A stretch of DNA of 64,000 nucleotides from Bacteroidales bacterium (GCA_028698995.1 JAQVVM010000013.1:19781-83780); one strand, 5' to 3'. Positions 1 to 9,819 are shown, counted from the first letter of the stretch. Notes: a model not told the origin generated them from the sequence alone. Numbers and translations: made by a program.

Positions 1-231
1 GATGTTCTTATTTTCGTCAGAAGAAAGAAAAGTTCAAATGGTCTTTACCTTTTTAATGTGTGCAAAAGTGTTAATAATCGTTCTTACTTTATCTCAACTG
101 TTGAGGACTTAAAGAAAGAGTGGTTTGAAAACTGTCAATCTGTAGGTATAAGTGGCGCCACTTCAACACCGATGTGGTTAATGAAAGATGTTTCAGATGC
201 TATCCTCAAGCTGAAATTACTTACTGACTAA
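1..231 (+). CDS. ispH: 4-hydroxy-3-methylbut-2-enyl diphosphate reductase (IspH), 3' end only
   Basis: Open frame entering from the left edge and ending in TAA at 229-231. The 76 visible residues contain GISGATSTPMWLM, which matches the conserved IspH C-terminal signature (GATSTP followed by W), preceded by an N-R-x-YFI segment also typical of the family. IspH is an iron-sulfur enzyme of the MEP isoprenoid pathway that makes IPP and DMAPP. The N-terminal part and the Fe-S cysteines lie outside the window. The last 15 bases overlap the convergent nusB gene. Identification rests on the short C-terminal motif but that motif is distinctive. Confidence 0.85.
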   Translation, partial: DVLIFVRRKKSSNGLYLFNVCKSVNNRSYFISTVEDLKKEWFENCQSVGISGATSTPMWLMKDVSDAILKLKLLTD

Positions 232-1170
232 GCCTCTTCCTGTTTTATTAATTTTTTTTGATTGTTTGCTGTCAAGCACAACTTTATCAAGAACACCATT
301 AATGAAATTACTGCTTTTATCAGTACTGAAATCTTTAGCTATTTCAATGTATTCATTAAGTGTAACTTTAACGGGGATAGAGGGAAATTCAAACAACTCG
401 CACAAGGCTAGCTGCATAATGTAATTATCCATCAAAGCAATTCTGTCAATTTCCCAATTTTCAATGAATTCTGAAATTACATTTATCAGTTCTTTTTCCT
501 TTAAGACAGTTTTTCGTAGTAAATTTTTACTGAAATCAATAATCTCAAGTATCCCTTCGTCATTAGAATCAGTAAAAACATTAGTTTTAATCGTTTTTTC
601 ATCCAGTTCCTGAAAAACTTTTAAAATAATAAAAGTAACATAATCAAAATCATTTGTCCAGAAAATGCTATTTTCCTCATAAAATTCAAAAAGTGGTCGG
701 TGGGTATAAATAAATTTTTTAAGTAATTTTAAAACAACAGCTCTGTCTGACTTAAAACTCTGTTGTTCTTCCATCATATAAGTTTTGTAAATGGAACTGC
801 TTTTAAATATCTTAAGAATTTTCTTAGGAATATCACTGTCATTATACCAGTTTGTTCCTCGATTTTTTAAAATATTTTGTAAAGATGGATTTTGTTCCAG
901 ACTGTTTAAAAATGAATTGTTTACAAACCTCAGATTGGGATTTAAATCTTCTTTTGAGGGAACCAACTTCAACTTGCTGTCTTCAATTTGAGTAGCAGCA
1001 ATTTCTCTTATTCTAAAAATCAAAGAAATCTGGAAATAGAAAAGATCGAAAAGCTTCTCTATACTGTGCTGAAGTTCTTTTTCGCAAATACGTAAATCAT
1101 GATTCTCTGATAGTTTATAGGCATACAATAGCTGTAAAACTTTGGTTCTTGCGTGGTGGCGACTGAGCAT
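217..1170 (-). CDS. nusB: Transcription antitermination factor NusB (long Bacteroidota form)
   Basis: 317 aa. The C-terminal ~110 residues carry the NusB fold signature: WEIDRIALMDNYIMQLALCE followed by FPSIPVKVTLNEYIEIAKDFS and a DKSSNFINGVLDKV end. The N-terminal SRHHARTKVLQLLYA motif is the NusB start. Bacterial NusB is usually ~140 aa; Bacteroidota versions have a long insertion between the two conserved halves, as here. The protein binds boxA RNA with NusE/S10 and acts in rRNA antitermination. A good Bacteroidota promoter lies just upstream (see 1200-1230). The 3' end overlaps ispH convergently by 15 bp. Confidence 0.9.
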   Translation of the reverse strand: MLSRHHARTKVLQLLYAYKLSENHDLRICEKELQHSIEKLFDLFYFQISLIFRIREIAATQIEDSKLKLVPSKEDLNPNLRFVNNSFLNSLEQNPSLQNILKNRGTNWYNDSDIPKKILKIFKSSSIYKTYMMEEQQSFKSDRAVVLKLLKKFIYTHRPLFEFYEENSIFWTNDFDYVTFIILKVFQELDEKTIKTNVFTDSNDEGILEIIDFSKNLLRKTVLKEKELINVISEFIENWEIDRIALMDNYIMQLALCELFEFPSIPVKVTLNEYIEIAKDFSTDKSSNFINGVLDKVVLDSKQSKKINKTGRGLVSK

Positions 1171-1199
1171 AATCTAAAATATGTTAATGAACGAGTTTG

Positions 1200-1230
1200 C
1201 AAAGATAGTTTATTTTTAAAAAATGCAAAA
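1200..1230 (-). promoter_or_regulatory. Candidate Bacteroidota sigma-ABfr promoter for nusB
   Basis: Read on the minus strand there is a TTTG at about -33, an 18-19 nt AT-rich spacer and TATCTTTG at -7, matching the Bacteroidota consensus TTTG / TAnnTTTG. It is 30 bp upstream of the nusB ATG. Start-site mapping would be decisive. Confidence 0.55.
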
Positions 1231-1400
1231 TAAAACACAATCTCACTTTAAACTTATTTAGAAAAAATCAGCATTATAAATAGCAACTATGAGAAATACA
1301 AACGTCTAAAATAAATTAAAAAAAAAGTGTTTTCAAATTAATTATTTCATAAATTTGAAAATTATTTCAAGTCTTTTAAAGAAATTTCAAAATTAGTTAA

Positions 1401-1931
1401 ATGAAAAACCGCAAATTTCTTAATGTACATTTATTATTAATTATATTTTCAATTTTAATTTTAGGTAATTCAATTCAGGCTCAAATTATTGCTTCTGAAG
1501 ACCAAAGCACAATTACGCCTGAGTATTTTCAAATTCCCAATACAAAAATCGAATTAATTCCGCCTGCTCATTTTCGTTTCATGGAACAAATGAACGGGTT
1601 TTTGCATGTTGGAACCTCAAGTTCAATTCAAATACAGGAAATAAGAGGAACTGCCTATCCAATGATTGTACAAGGTCTTACTGAAGGACATTTCACAAGT
1701 CAAGGTGTTACTCTGATAAGTAAAGAGGAGGTTCTTACAAGTAACGGACAAAAGGCTGTAATTTTCACAGTGGCTTTTAAAGTTGATGATTTTGAATTTG
1801 AGAGACTGATGTTTTTCAGCGGAGATTATAACAACACAATCTGGATAAATGCTAATTATCCTGTTGTAATGAAGGAAATACTAAATGTGGTTTTAAAAGA
1901 AAGTTTATTAACTGCAAGATTTATCAATTAA
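1401..1931 (+). CDS. Secreted protein of unknown function, upstream of the SprB/PKD surface protein
   Basis: 176 aa with a clear signal peptide (residues 1-27, ending near IQAQ). The mature part is about 150 residues with alternating beta-strand-like segments (IELIPPAHFRFME, QIQEIRGTAYPMIV, AVIFTVAFKVDDFEFERLMFF). I do not recognise a family. The stop is 4 bp before the start of the 1159-aa T9SS surface protein, so the two are probably cotranscribed and perhaps functionally linked. The ATG follows an A/T-rich leader typical of Bacteroidota starts. A TAAATTTG about 50 bp upstream could be a -7 element, but I see no matching -33 box. Confidence 0.6.
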   Translation: MKNRKFLNVHLLLIIFSILILGNSIQAQIIASEDQSTITPEYFQIPNTKIELIPPAHFRFMEQMNGFLHVGTSSSIQIQEIRGTAYPMIVQGLTEGHFTSQGVTLISKEEVLTSNGQKAVIFTVAFKVDDFEFERLMFFSGDYNNTIWINANYPVVMKEILNVVLKESLLTARFIN

Positions 1932-1935
1932 GTAT

Positions 1936-4900
1936 ATGGGAAAAAATTTACGAAAAATTTTATTTGTCCTTTTGATAGTCTTTTCGGCTAAGTTTTCTTA
2001 TTCTCAAACATACACTCTTTCCAATTATATTGACTGGTCCACACATAATCAAAATATGTGGGGCCCAAATGGAAGCCCCTTTACAATCAACATGAACCAG
2101 AGTCTTTTTCATGTTGATTTTAATGAAAGTTTTACAGTAGGCGCTATAGAAAATTTTGCTGGAGGTCAGTTTGGAGCTGAGGCTGCCATTAATGTTTGGT
2201 TAGACATGGGTATGAATTTCAGCATCAATGGTTTCTCTTCTGGTTCTGTAGATTTAGACTATCCTGTTAGGGTTGACCTTACATTCCCCGACCCTTATAC
2301 TTTCAACCCGGGTCAAACCGTAACAATTAACTCATGGTATGATGTACTTCCTGGTTGGAATCTTGAAACTCATTTCCCTACGGCAGGTGTGATGGCTCTG
2401 GATTTCTATTTTGGGGCAGGTGTGTCAATAGATGTTAATGTTTGTGTGTATAGTTGCATGAATTTCAACCTTATTGATGTTCAGGTTCCTGTGGACACCA
2501 TTCATATTTTTTACCTTAACAGTATAACAGGTCAGGCCATTTATCCTTGTTTTGTAAATGGTGTATTCCAGTTTTGCAATGGTACTTTCCCTATTACTTT
2601 CAATAATCTGTTTGGTATCGGGTTAGGTGGTTGGATTACTATACCTTATGTAAACACACAGGATTATCTTGATCCTGCCACAAAATGTCTTCATGCTGAC
2701 GGAGATTGCACTTATGTACACCTCGACCTTGACCTGGTACAATTCCTGTATGCGATTGCTGGGGTCATACCGCCCCCACAGGGGCCCGCCATTCAGCAAT
2801 TTCTGAGTATGCTTAACGGCACTATTGACATTGGATATGGTGTACTCATAGAATATGATTTGCTCGATGCAAATTTATTACTGGATTTTAACCTTATACA
2901 AAACTTTTCATTCTGCCCGACAATATGGGCTCATTTAAATTTCCCAACCAGCGTTGACTATACAGTTACTGACCCCGCTAATGCGAATGCCCTGATTGAT
3001 TCAGGGTTTACAGACAGTATTGTGTTTGCAGTAGATTATGACTTGAATTTTGTCTATCCCTGTTATGGCTATCCGCAATGGCCTATTGATATCGCCCACT
3101 CTATAACGAGTGGGTTTAAGAATCACACATGGGACAGTATTGCATTTACTTTTACACTTCAAGCTTTTGAGTTTACCATCACATTACCTATATCAAATAT
3201 GCCCAATGTCACAATACCTCCTTTCTGCGTTGACGTTCCATATTCGTGCCCCTCACCCGGTCTTCCCAATGCTATCTGTTATAACCAGATATGTTCTGCT
3301 CCAATATACACTCCAAACATTAATTCACTTTTGTCAACCATTCATATCGGACCATTAATTGATTTGAGCATACCCCTTGGATACCTTCCTTTTACTTGGT
3401 TTGAAGAAACATGGAATATTGCGGGGCTCCATGATACTGTAGTACCGGGAACTACATTGTTCCCGAACCCTGAAATGACATCTATTATTACAGGTAACCA
3501 TATCCAATGCTTTGGCGATACTACATGGGTTGCCGTGTATGTTGACCATGGCACACCTCCTTATACTTTTATCTGGTCAACAGGAGACACTGTTGTTACA
3601 GCAAACCCTGCTGATAGTATCCATGTTTTCCAAGGCACTTACTCATGTACTGTATCTGATGTAAATGGCTGCTCTCAAACACATTCAATAACTATCAATG
3701 TACTAAATCCTGAGATATTTGCAAATCTCACAGGTGTTGATGTTCTTTGCCATGGCGACAGTACAGGTTCTGCAACAGTTGTTGCCTCCGGTGGAACTCC
3801 GGGTTTCACCTATCAATGGTTCCCCTATGGTGGCACAAATACCACTGCCAGTAACCTTATTGCAGGCACCTATACTGTTGTAGTTACCGATGCAGTAGGT
3901 TGTACCAAAACCGATTCCATAGTAATAGATGAGCCTGACTCTGCATTTGTAATGACAATTGACAGTATAGAACATGTTCTATGCTACAGTTATAATAACG
4001 GGAATATCAATATCAGTGTTACCGGAGGAACTCCACCCTACTCCTATCAATGGTCAAATGGAGCAACCACACAGGATATATCAAATTTGATTGCAGGAAC
4101 TTATTATGTTACAATTACTGATGACCACGATTGTATCATCATTGACACTATGGATGTTATTGAACCTGATTCGATGATTGTTCATATCAACAGCACCAGT
4201 ATCTGCTACGGTCAAACTATAACTCTTAATGTTGATTCAACTACCGGTGGCACAGCACCATATCAGCATTTGTGGAATACAGGAGACACCGGTACAGCTC
4301 TTACAGTCAACCCTTTGACTACAACATTGTACACTGTTCAGGCTACAGACGTAAACGGCTGCACCAGTCAAGTAACACCATTGGTTCTTTATGTAACAGA
4401 ACAACTTCAGTTGACATTATTACCAAGTGCTGATTCAATATGTATCGGGGATTCCCTTGTTATCAATGCTGTGATACTGGGCGGAGGGAATATTACACAC
4501 ATTGTTCATCTAAGTGATGGTACATCAGGAACACCGCCTCTTATTGTATATCCGCAGCAGGATATGACTTATACAGCTTGGGTAACAGATAGCTGTGATT
4601 TTATTACAGTATATGACTCAATTTTTGTAACCGTCATGCCTTTACCTCCAACTGCTTTCTCAGCTGATGAAACTATTGGATGTCAGCCATTTACTGTTAC
4701 TTTTACTGAAACAAATCCTCCTGAAGGACAAACCTATGATTGGTATTTTCATGACGGATTTTGGGCAAGTGGCAACACAGTCATACATACTTTTCAGGAC
4801 TATGGCGTTTTTGGTGTTACCATGACAGCTACATCTTATTTCGGATGTGTAAATAGCCAAACCAATAATGCCATGATTATTGTATATCCTAAACCGGTAG

Positions 4901-5415
4901 CTGATTTTGAGTTCAATCCTAAACTCCCCAACTCACTGGATATGATTTTCTTTGACAATTATTCTTCTACACATCATGCAGCACATTGGAGCTTTGGAGA
5001 TGGGAATACTTCGGAACATATCAATGCATTTCATACTTATGCTTCTTATGGTTCTTACACCATTCAACTAGTAGCTGAAACTGAACATGGTTGTAAGGAT
5101 ACAGCCTATAAAGATATATATGTAAAAGAAATTTCCACTTTATATATTCCAAATGCTTTTTCGCCCGGTGGAGATGGTGTTAACGACATATTCCTACCGG
5201 TGGGACAAGGTCTCGATAATGATGATTACCATCTGATGATTTTTAACCGTTGGGGAGAACTTGTTTTTGAAACAAATGATGCCAATTTGGGATGGGATGG
5301 TAAAACAATGCAAGGAAACAAAGCTTATGAGGGCGTATATACATGGCTGCTCTATTATAGAGAATACCAAAACTATCAGGAAAAAAGAACCGGTTCAGTA
5401 ACTCTTTTAAGATAG
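1936..5415 (+). CDS. Large T9SS-exported surface protein with SprB-like repeats, PKD-like domains and a CHU_C (type B) sorting tail
   Basis: 1159 aa. Signal peptide (1-23, ending FSYSQ). Residues ~25-510 are a beta-rich region without a family I recognise. About 515-750 hold three SprB-like repeats with the pattern C-x-G-D/N-x-GxPPYTYxW ... GTYxVTVTDxxGC. About 750-900 contain further Ig-like modules. About 910-1070 hold two PKD-like modules (DWYFHDG, HWSFGDGN). The end has the gliding-motility C-terminal signature IPNAFSPGGDGVND, then IFNRWGELVFET, GWDGK and GVYTWLLYY, i.e. the CHU_C domain that directs type IX secretion and surface anchoring. A cell-surface adhesin or structural role is inferred. 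A strong terminator follows the stop. Confidence 0.85.
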   Translation: MGKNLRKILFVLLIVFSAKFSYSQTYTLSNYIDWSTHNQNMWGPNGSPFTINMNQSLFHVDFNESFTVGAIENFAGGQFGAEAAINVWLDMGMNFSINGFSSGSVDLDYPVRVDLTFPDPYTFNPGQTVTINSWYDVLPGWNLETHFPTAGVMALDFYFGAGVSIDVNVCVYSCMNFNLIDVQVPVDTIHIFYLNSITGQAIYPCFVNGVFQFCNGTFPITFNNLFGIGLGGWITIPYVNTQDYLDPATKCLHADGDCTYVHLDLDLVQFLYAIAGVIPPPQGPAIQQFLSMLNGTIDIGYGVLIEYDLLDANLLLDFNLIQNFSFCPTIWAHLNFPTSVDYTVTDPANANALIDSGFTDSIVFAVDYDLNFVYPCYGYPQWPIDIAHSITSGFKNHTWDSIAFTFTLQAFEFTITLPISNMPNVTIPPFCVDVPYSCPSPGLPNAICYNQICSAPIYTPNINSLLSTIHIGPLIDLSIPLGYLPFTWFEETWNIAGLHDTVVPGTTLFPNPEMTSIITGNHIQCFGDTTWVAVYVDHGTPPYTFIWSTGDTVVTANPADSIHVFQGTYSCTVSDVNGCSQTHSITINVLNPEIFANLTGVDVLCHGDSTGSATVVASGGTPGFTYQWFPYGGTNTTASNLIAGTYTVVVTDAVGCTKTDSIVIDEPDSAFVMTIDSIEHVLCYSYNNGNINISVTGGTPPYSYQWSNGATTQDISNLIAGTYYVTITDDHDCIIIDTMDVIEPDSMIVHINSTSICYGQTITLNVDSTTGGTAPYQHLWNTGDTGTALTVNPLTTTLYTVQATDVNGCTSQVTPLVLYVTEQLQLTLLPSADSICIGDSLVINAVILGGGNITHIVHLSDGTSGTPPLIVYPQQDMTYTAWVTDSCDFITVYDSIFVTVMPLPPTAFSADETIGCQPFTVTFTETNPPEGQTYDWYFHDGFWASGNTVIHTFQDYGVFGVTMTATSYFGCVNSQTNNAMIIVYPKPVADFEFNPKLPNSLDMIFFDNYSSTHHAAHWSFGDGNTSEHINAFHTYASYGSYTIQLVAETEHGCKDTAYKDIYVKEISTLYIPNAFSPGGDGVNDIFLPVGQGLDNDDYHLMIFNRWGELVFETNDANLGWDGKTMQGNKAYEGVYTWLLYYREYQNYQEKRTGSVTLLR

Positions 5416-5431
5416 TTTTTCTTATAATCTG

Positions 5432-5467
5432 AAAAGAAACATGTAGTTTTGCTGCATGTTTCTTTTT
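5432..5467 (+). terminator. Intrinsic terminator after the T9SS surface protein gene
   Basis: The 12-nt arm AAAAGAAACATG (5432-5443) is perfectly complementary to CATGTTTCTTTT (5455-5466), with an 11-nt loop and a T-run. It lies 16 bp after the stop of the 1159-aa protein gene and ends just before aroQ. Confidence 0.75.
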
Positions 5468-5479
5468 ATTTAATAACCT

Positions 5480-5923
5480 ATGAAAAAAACCAGAATTCTT
5501 ATCCTAAACGGTCCTAATCTTAATCTACTGGGAGAAAGAGAGCCTGAAAAATATGGCACTAGAAGTTTTGAGAGTTATATAAAAAATCTAATCGAAAATT
5601 TCCCAAACTTTTCTCTTGAGTTTTTTCAATCCAATATTGAAGGGGAAATCATTAATAAAATACATGAATCTATGCGATCTCATCAGGGCATTATAATTAA
5701 TGCCGGTGGTTACAGTCACACTTCTGTGGCTATCAGAGACGCGTTGACAGCCGTAAATATTCCAGCTATTGAGGTACATATAACAAATATTTACACCCGT
5801 GAAGACTTCCGAAAACAACTTTTAATTTCTCCTGTATGTAAAGGAATTATTACAGGATTTGGCTTGTACTCATACGATCTGGCACTTAAAGCAATAGAAC
5901 AAATTATAAATAGGGCCTGCTGA
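5480..5923 (+). CDS. aroQ: Type II 3-dehydroquinate dehydratase
   Basis: 147 aa, normal length for AroQ. Catalyses dehydration of 3-dehydroquinate to 3-dehydroshikimate in the shikimate pathway. The N-terminal LILNGPNLNLLGERE motif, R20 and catalytic Y25 (EKYGT), the substrate loop NAGGYSHTS (N74, H80), EVHITN (H100) and R111 are all visible. The usual NAGAYTH is NAGGYSH here, a conservative change. aroA and aroB occur on the far side of the island (43.8-46.1 kb), so three shikimate genes lie in this window but are not one operon. Confidence 0.95.
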   Translation: MKKTRILILNGPNLNLLGEREPEKYGTRSFESYIKNLIENFPNFSLEFFQSNIEGEIINKIHESMRSHQGIIINAGGYSHTSVAIRDALTAVNIPAIEVHITNIYTREDFRKQLLISPVCKGIITGFGLYSYDLALKAIEQIINRAC

Positions 5924-6247
5924 AAAACACCCAACACACGCATTTATAGATGCTTATGAACACATTTATTAAAGACTGGTGCAAGGATTCTATTTAAAAC
6001 TAATCAGACCCATGCATTACATTAGATGATTTAATATGAGAAATGTGATTTTTACCAAAAATTGTAAAGAATTTTGCAAAATTGAATCAGTGTGAACTTT
6101 AATGTGTGTGTGTTAGTCTGATGCAAGCTGTATTTTTCGTTACTTCGGCTCGAAGTATTCATATACATCATCGCCTCGTGGTCTCAAATCCAGCGCACCT
6201 CAGACTTATCCGATAGCTATCGGATCAGCAGACCTTAAAAAATAATT
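5924..6247. other. Intergenic region (324 bp) with an 18-bp perfect palindrome
   Basis: No convincing ORF or RNA gene. The palindrome ATCCGATAGCTATCGGAT is at 6208-6225, just before the end of the convergent glycosyltransferase gene. It is preceded by a GC-richer stretch (about 6130-6205) unlike the surrounding AT-rich spacer. It could serve as a bidirectional transcription end (weak: no T-run) or be a dispersed repeat or protein-binding site. Confidence 0.5.
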
Positions 6248-7267
6248 CTACTTGCTGAAATCAGATTCAGACAACAAAGAAAAAGATCTGAATTTATTTA
6301 AATAATAGGACTTTACAATAGACTTCTGATATATACAGGATACAGGTTTTTGTTCAATTTTTATTCTTTTTGCATGTAATAATTTCCTTTTTTGGTAAAA
6401 AGAAACATAAGCTCTAAAAACAGCATTCATGTGTTTAAAACCACCACTTGACAAAAAAGAAACGGCTGCAACTAAATCAAGAATGCATCTGATAAATAAA
6501 GTTATTCTTAATTTGCGTCCTGTCATATTTTTATAAATGAGACTCAAATTGTTTCTGAAGTTCAGATATGTTTTTTGTGGGGACATTTTATCAAGCGTAG
6601 CACCACCTACATGAAAAACAGTTGAAAAAGGATAATAAAAAATACTATATCCTTTGTTTTTAAGTCGCCAGCATAAATCAATCTCTTCCATGTGTGCAAA
6701 AAAATCATTGTCAAAACCTCCCATTTCATTAAAATGAGAAGCACGAACAAACATACAGGCACCTGTTGCCCAAAATATTTCTTTGATGTCATTATATTGA
6801 TTATTATCAGCTTCCAAAGATTGAAACAATCTTCCCCTGCAAAAAGGATAACCAAGTTTATCAATAAACCCACCGGCAGCACCGGCATATTCAAACATGT
6901 TTTTATTCTTGAATGACAAAATTTTCGGTTGACAAGCAGCAATATTTAAATGGGTATCCATAAAATCAATAATTCCCTCTATCCACCCCTGTGTAACCTC
7001 AACATCAGAATTAATGAGTACAAAGTATTCTGCATCAATTTGGGCAAGGGCTTCATTATAACCCTGAGCAAAACCGAAATTTTTAATATTCTGAATTAAC
7101 CTTATACTACTGAAATGCTCTTTCAAAAAGCTTATTGAATCATCGCTTGAAGCATTGTCAGCAACAATTACTTCTGCGTAATCAGGGGTATGTTCTATAA
7201 CAGTCGGAAGAAATTGCTCCAGTAAGGCTTTTCCATTCCAGTTTAAAATAACAACAGCAACTTTCAT
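6248..7267 (-). CDS. Family 2 glycosyltransferase
   Basis: 339 aa. N-terminal GT-A fold: VAVVILNWNGKALLEQFLP, then VIVADNASSDDS, NFGFAQGYNEAL and the metal-binding LINSDVEV (D-x-D-like). A later FFAHMEEIDLCWRLKNKGY motif is characteristic of rhamnosyl/galactosyl-transferase-like GT2 enzymes. The C-terminal ~90 residues include a short hydrophobic segment (CILDLVAAVSFLSS), suggesting membrane association. It probably adds a sugar to a surface polysaccharide or glycolipid; donor and acceptor cannot be read from sequence. It stands alone, not in a polysaccharide cluster, 70 bp downstream of dus. Confidence 0.85.
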   Translation of the reverse strand: MKVAVVILNWNGKALLEQFLPTVIEHTPDYAEVIVADNASSDDSISFLKEHFSSIRLIQNIKNFGFAQGYNEALAQIDAEYFVLINSDVEVTQGWIEGIIDFMDTHLNIAACQPKILSFKNKNMFEYAGAAGGFIDKLGYPFCRGRLFQSLEADNNQYNDIKEIFWATGACMFVRASHFNEMGGFDNDFFAHMEEIDLCWRLKNKGYSIFYYPFSTVFHVGGATLDKMSPQKTYLNFRNNLSLIYKNMTGRKLRITLFIRCILDLVAAVSFLSSGGFKHMNAVFRAYVSFYQKRKLLHAKRIKIEQKPVSCIYQKSIVKSYYLNKFRSFSLLSESDFSK

Positions 7268-7337
7268 TCAACAAAAATAACAACATATTTTGATTTGGAA
7301 TGTTTAAAATAAATAATATAAATAATTAATTTGACTT

Positions 7338-8279
7338 TTAAAAATTTAGCATATCTCTGACTGCATGTTGATAAGCAAATAAATCCCTTGCTTTTCTAAT
7401 TTTCTTAAAGGTTTTATGAGGGTCAGAAAATAAATGCGAAAAATATTCCCAATAATGTTGCATTTTCATCAACAGATGGCCTGGGCCTGATAAAGCTCTT
7501 AGGTTTTCATTATATAAATAATCATGAAAATTTTTAAAAATCTCAAATCTGTTTTCTGGATAGTTAGAAGTATTATTCTTTATCATAACCGGTAGAAAAG
7601 GATTAGCTATCAAGCCTCTTCCAATTAGCCATTGATTTACTGAAGGGAAACGATTTGATAATTGATTAAAAGAATCAACTGAATTGATATCTCCATTATA
7701 ACAGAGCACATGATTTGTATTATCAATACAAAGTTGGAAAGTATCTAAATCTACACTTCCTTTATACAACTGCTTTCCAATACGGGGATGTATGGAGATA
7801 TTTTTCAATGGATAGTTGTTCAATAGGGGCATCAGGTTCAATATTTCATCTTTACTTTCATACCCCAGACGCATTTTTACAGAAATCTTTATGTTTGTAG
7901 TTTCAAAAACTTTATTCAGAATGCTGTCAACTAAAAATGGCTTGCCTATGAGACCAGAACCCAAACTGCGTTTTGTAACCATGGGGTATGGGCACCCAAG
8001 GTTCCAATTAATTTCATTATACCCTCGCTTTTGAACATATTGAATTACTGTAATAAACTCAAGGGCATCTTTAGTCATTATTTGGGGAATAACTACAATT
8101 TTGGTATTATTTTCAGGAAGGATATCCCTTTCATAAGCCGACTTAATTTCATTTTTCCCATCCAACCTGATGTAGGGCGCATAAAAGGCATCTATGCCTC
8201 CGAAGAATTTGTTGAAGGCATTCCTGAATCTAAAATCGGTAAAACCCTGTAAAGGAGATGAAATTAGTGAAAAACTCAA
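7338..8279 (-). CDS. dus: tRNA-dihydrouridine synthase
   Basis: 313 aa FMN-dependent TIM barrel. Visible motifs: SSPLQGFTDFRFRNAF near the N-terminus, the NWNLGCPYPMVTKRSLGSGL loop with catalytic C96, SVKMRLGYES, SIHPRIGKQLYKG and NGDI. These are the Dus family signatures; the enzyme reduces uridine to dihydrouridine in tRNA D-loops. Length is typical. The A/B/C subtype cannot be assigned with confidence, so only the generic symbol is given. Confidence 0.9.
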   Translation of the reverse strand: MSFSLISSPLQGFTDFRFRNAFNKFFGGIDAFYAPYIRLDGKNEIKSAYERDILPENNTKIVVIPQIMTKDALEFITVIQYVQKRGYNEINWNLGCPYPMVTKRSLGSGLIGKPFLVDSILNKVFETTNIKISVKMRLGYESKDEILNLMPLLNNYPLKNISIHPRIGKQLYKGSVDLDTFQLCIDNTNHVLCYNGDINSVDSFNQLSNRFPSVNQWLIGRGLIANPFLPVMIKNNTSNYPENRFEIFKNFHDYLYNENLRALSGPGHLLMKMQHYWEYFSHLFSDPHKTFKKIRKARDLFAYQHAVRDMLNF

Positions 8280-8352
8280 TGCGAACTATTTATACAATTA
8301 CTCTTTAAAAAATACCAAAGGAACAACATCGATTTTTTAGAATTTCAGAAAA

Positions 8353-9819
8353 CTATCTTGGGTTTCTGTAATAATCGTCAAGTCTTCCACCCCAATGATG
8401 TTCAGCATCTTCAGGATCGAGAGAGTGACTGGGGGTATCACGGTTATGAATTTTAACTTGCCAGCGGGGGTCATTAATTTCACCTATAGCATCAGAATGA
8501 ATCAACTCGAAATCGTTGGTAGCAAATTCTCTGGAATAAAAAACAAAACGTCTGTTAGATTGGTTGTTAAGCTTGTAATAATGCCATATTTCATAAGGAT
8601 AGGCACTTGGTTCAAATTCATTTTTAGCAATGGAATTAGGAGCCCCATATTGCAAATAAACACGTCCCCTGTCAGTTTCATACCCCTTACGAATTCGTGT
8701 ACCATAATTCTGATTGACTTTGTTCACTTCCGATAAATATTTCAACCATGCTCCTTCTGGATTACTTATATCTCTATTGTACCAGAAATTATAAAAATAA
8801 TTTTGCATCAATTGCAAATCATTTTGTGTCATTATATTATTAGCAAAATTACGTTCCATTACAGTTGAAATAGGATATAATGATTTAATAAAATCTTTCA
8901 GCGTATCTGTATTAGTCATCAGGCTAACAAATGAGGTGGACAGGTCAAGTTCAGAAATCTGGTCAATTTTATATTCTAAATCAGGGTTACTGCGGTATAT
9001 AAAAATTTCTTTCTGACTTATCAAGTTGTTTAAAGAGTCTTTAACTTCAACGACAAGATTAAAATTCCCTGAAGGAAGGTCTCTGATGGATATTTCACCA
9101 AATAAAACCACTATATCTTTTGATACTTCTCTTTTAAGTCTGGTATAACGTTGCAGTGGTAACTGAGTTTCCCACGACTTCAGATAATAGTTTATAAGAA
9201 ATGGAGAAGCGTTACCAAAAACAGTTCCTGTGTTGTAAATCTCCGTGTAGAAAGTAATTTTCTCAACAGATTTAGGATAGAAGTTTACAATATATGGAAT
9301 AAGGTCATAACCTGATTTTGATAAAATGTTAGTTGATTGGGTTTCAGAAAATGATTCAACAAGTTGAATATCAGAAATTTGAATTTCATTTGGAGAGAAG
9401 TTGATTTCAATCCTGTCGTAAGCTATAAAGGGTTCTTTCTCTGAGTTGACATCTGCAATATGCAATTCGAAATCATAAGCTCCGTTTGGTAACGCAAACC
9501 GTTGTTGGTCGAGGAAATTGAAATTAACTTCGCTTGTATCTTGGACTTCTGGGCTCAGAAGTTCATATTTTTCGACAGCAAAAATGCTGTCATTTTGTTT
9601 GAATAACATTGTAATCTCCACAGCTGCACGAAAGCCTCCAGTCTCAGTTCTTACAAAATTAACGCTGCCTCCTCTTACAGAAAGATATGTTTCAATATAA
9701 GGCTCTGACAGATTATCCGTAAAAACGGCATAAGAAAATATGGCACTTAAATTTTTTCCATATACTGCAAATACATTTTGCAACATCACTACAAAAAGTA
9801 TGGGAATAATTCTTTTCAT
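8353..9819 (-). CDS. GWxTD domain-containing exported protein
   Basis: 488 aa with a signal peptide (1-21). The central region is beta-rich with VVEVKDSLNN-type sandwich strands. The C-terminal ~150 residues match the GWxTD domain of Bacteroidota: an aromatic-rich segment, then GYETDRGRVYLQYGAPNSI (the GWxTD position reads GYETD) and a YEIWHYY motif. The molecular function of this family is not established to my knowledge; an envelope or periplasmic location follows from the signal peptide. It is divergent from gldA and may share the ~90-bp intergenic region for regulation. Confidence 0.8.
   Translation of the reverse strand: MKRIIPILFVVMLQNVFAVYGKNLSAIFSYAVFTDNLSEPYIETYLSVRGGSVNFVRTETGGFRAAVEITMLFKQNDSIFAVEKYELLSPEVQDTSEVNFNFLDQQRFALPNGAYDFELHIADVNSEKEPFIAYDRIEINFSPNEIQISDIQLVESFSETQSTNILSKSGYDLIPYIVNFYPKSVEKITFYTEIYNTGTVFGNASPFLINYYLKSWETQLPLQRYTRLKREVSKDIVVLFGEISIRDLPSGNFNLVVEVKDSLNNLISQKEIFIYRSNPDLEYKIDQISELDLSTSFVSLMTNTDTLKDFIKSLYPISTVMERNFANNIMTQNDLQLMQNYFYNFWYNRDISNPEGAWLKYLSEVNKVNQNYGTRIRKGYETDRGRVYLQYGAPNSIAKNEFEPSAYPYEIWHYYKLNNQSNRRFVFYSREFATNDFELIHSDAIGEINDPRWQVKIHNRDTPSHSLDPEDAEHHWGGRLDDYYRNPR

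Noticed and set aside
791..991. Plus-strand ORF inside nusB
   Set aside because: Antisense shadow of a well-supported gene; no family features. The same holds for the many short ORFs opposite aroA, uvrB, the RHS tips and the C10 peptidases.
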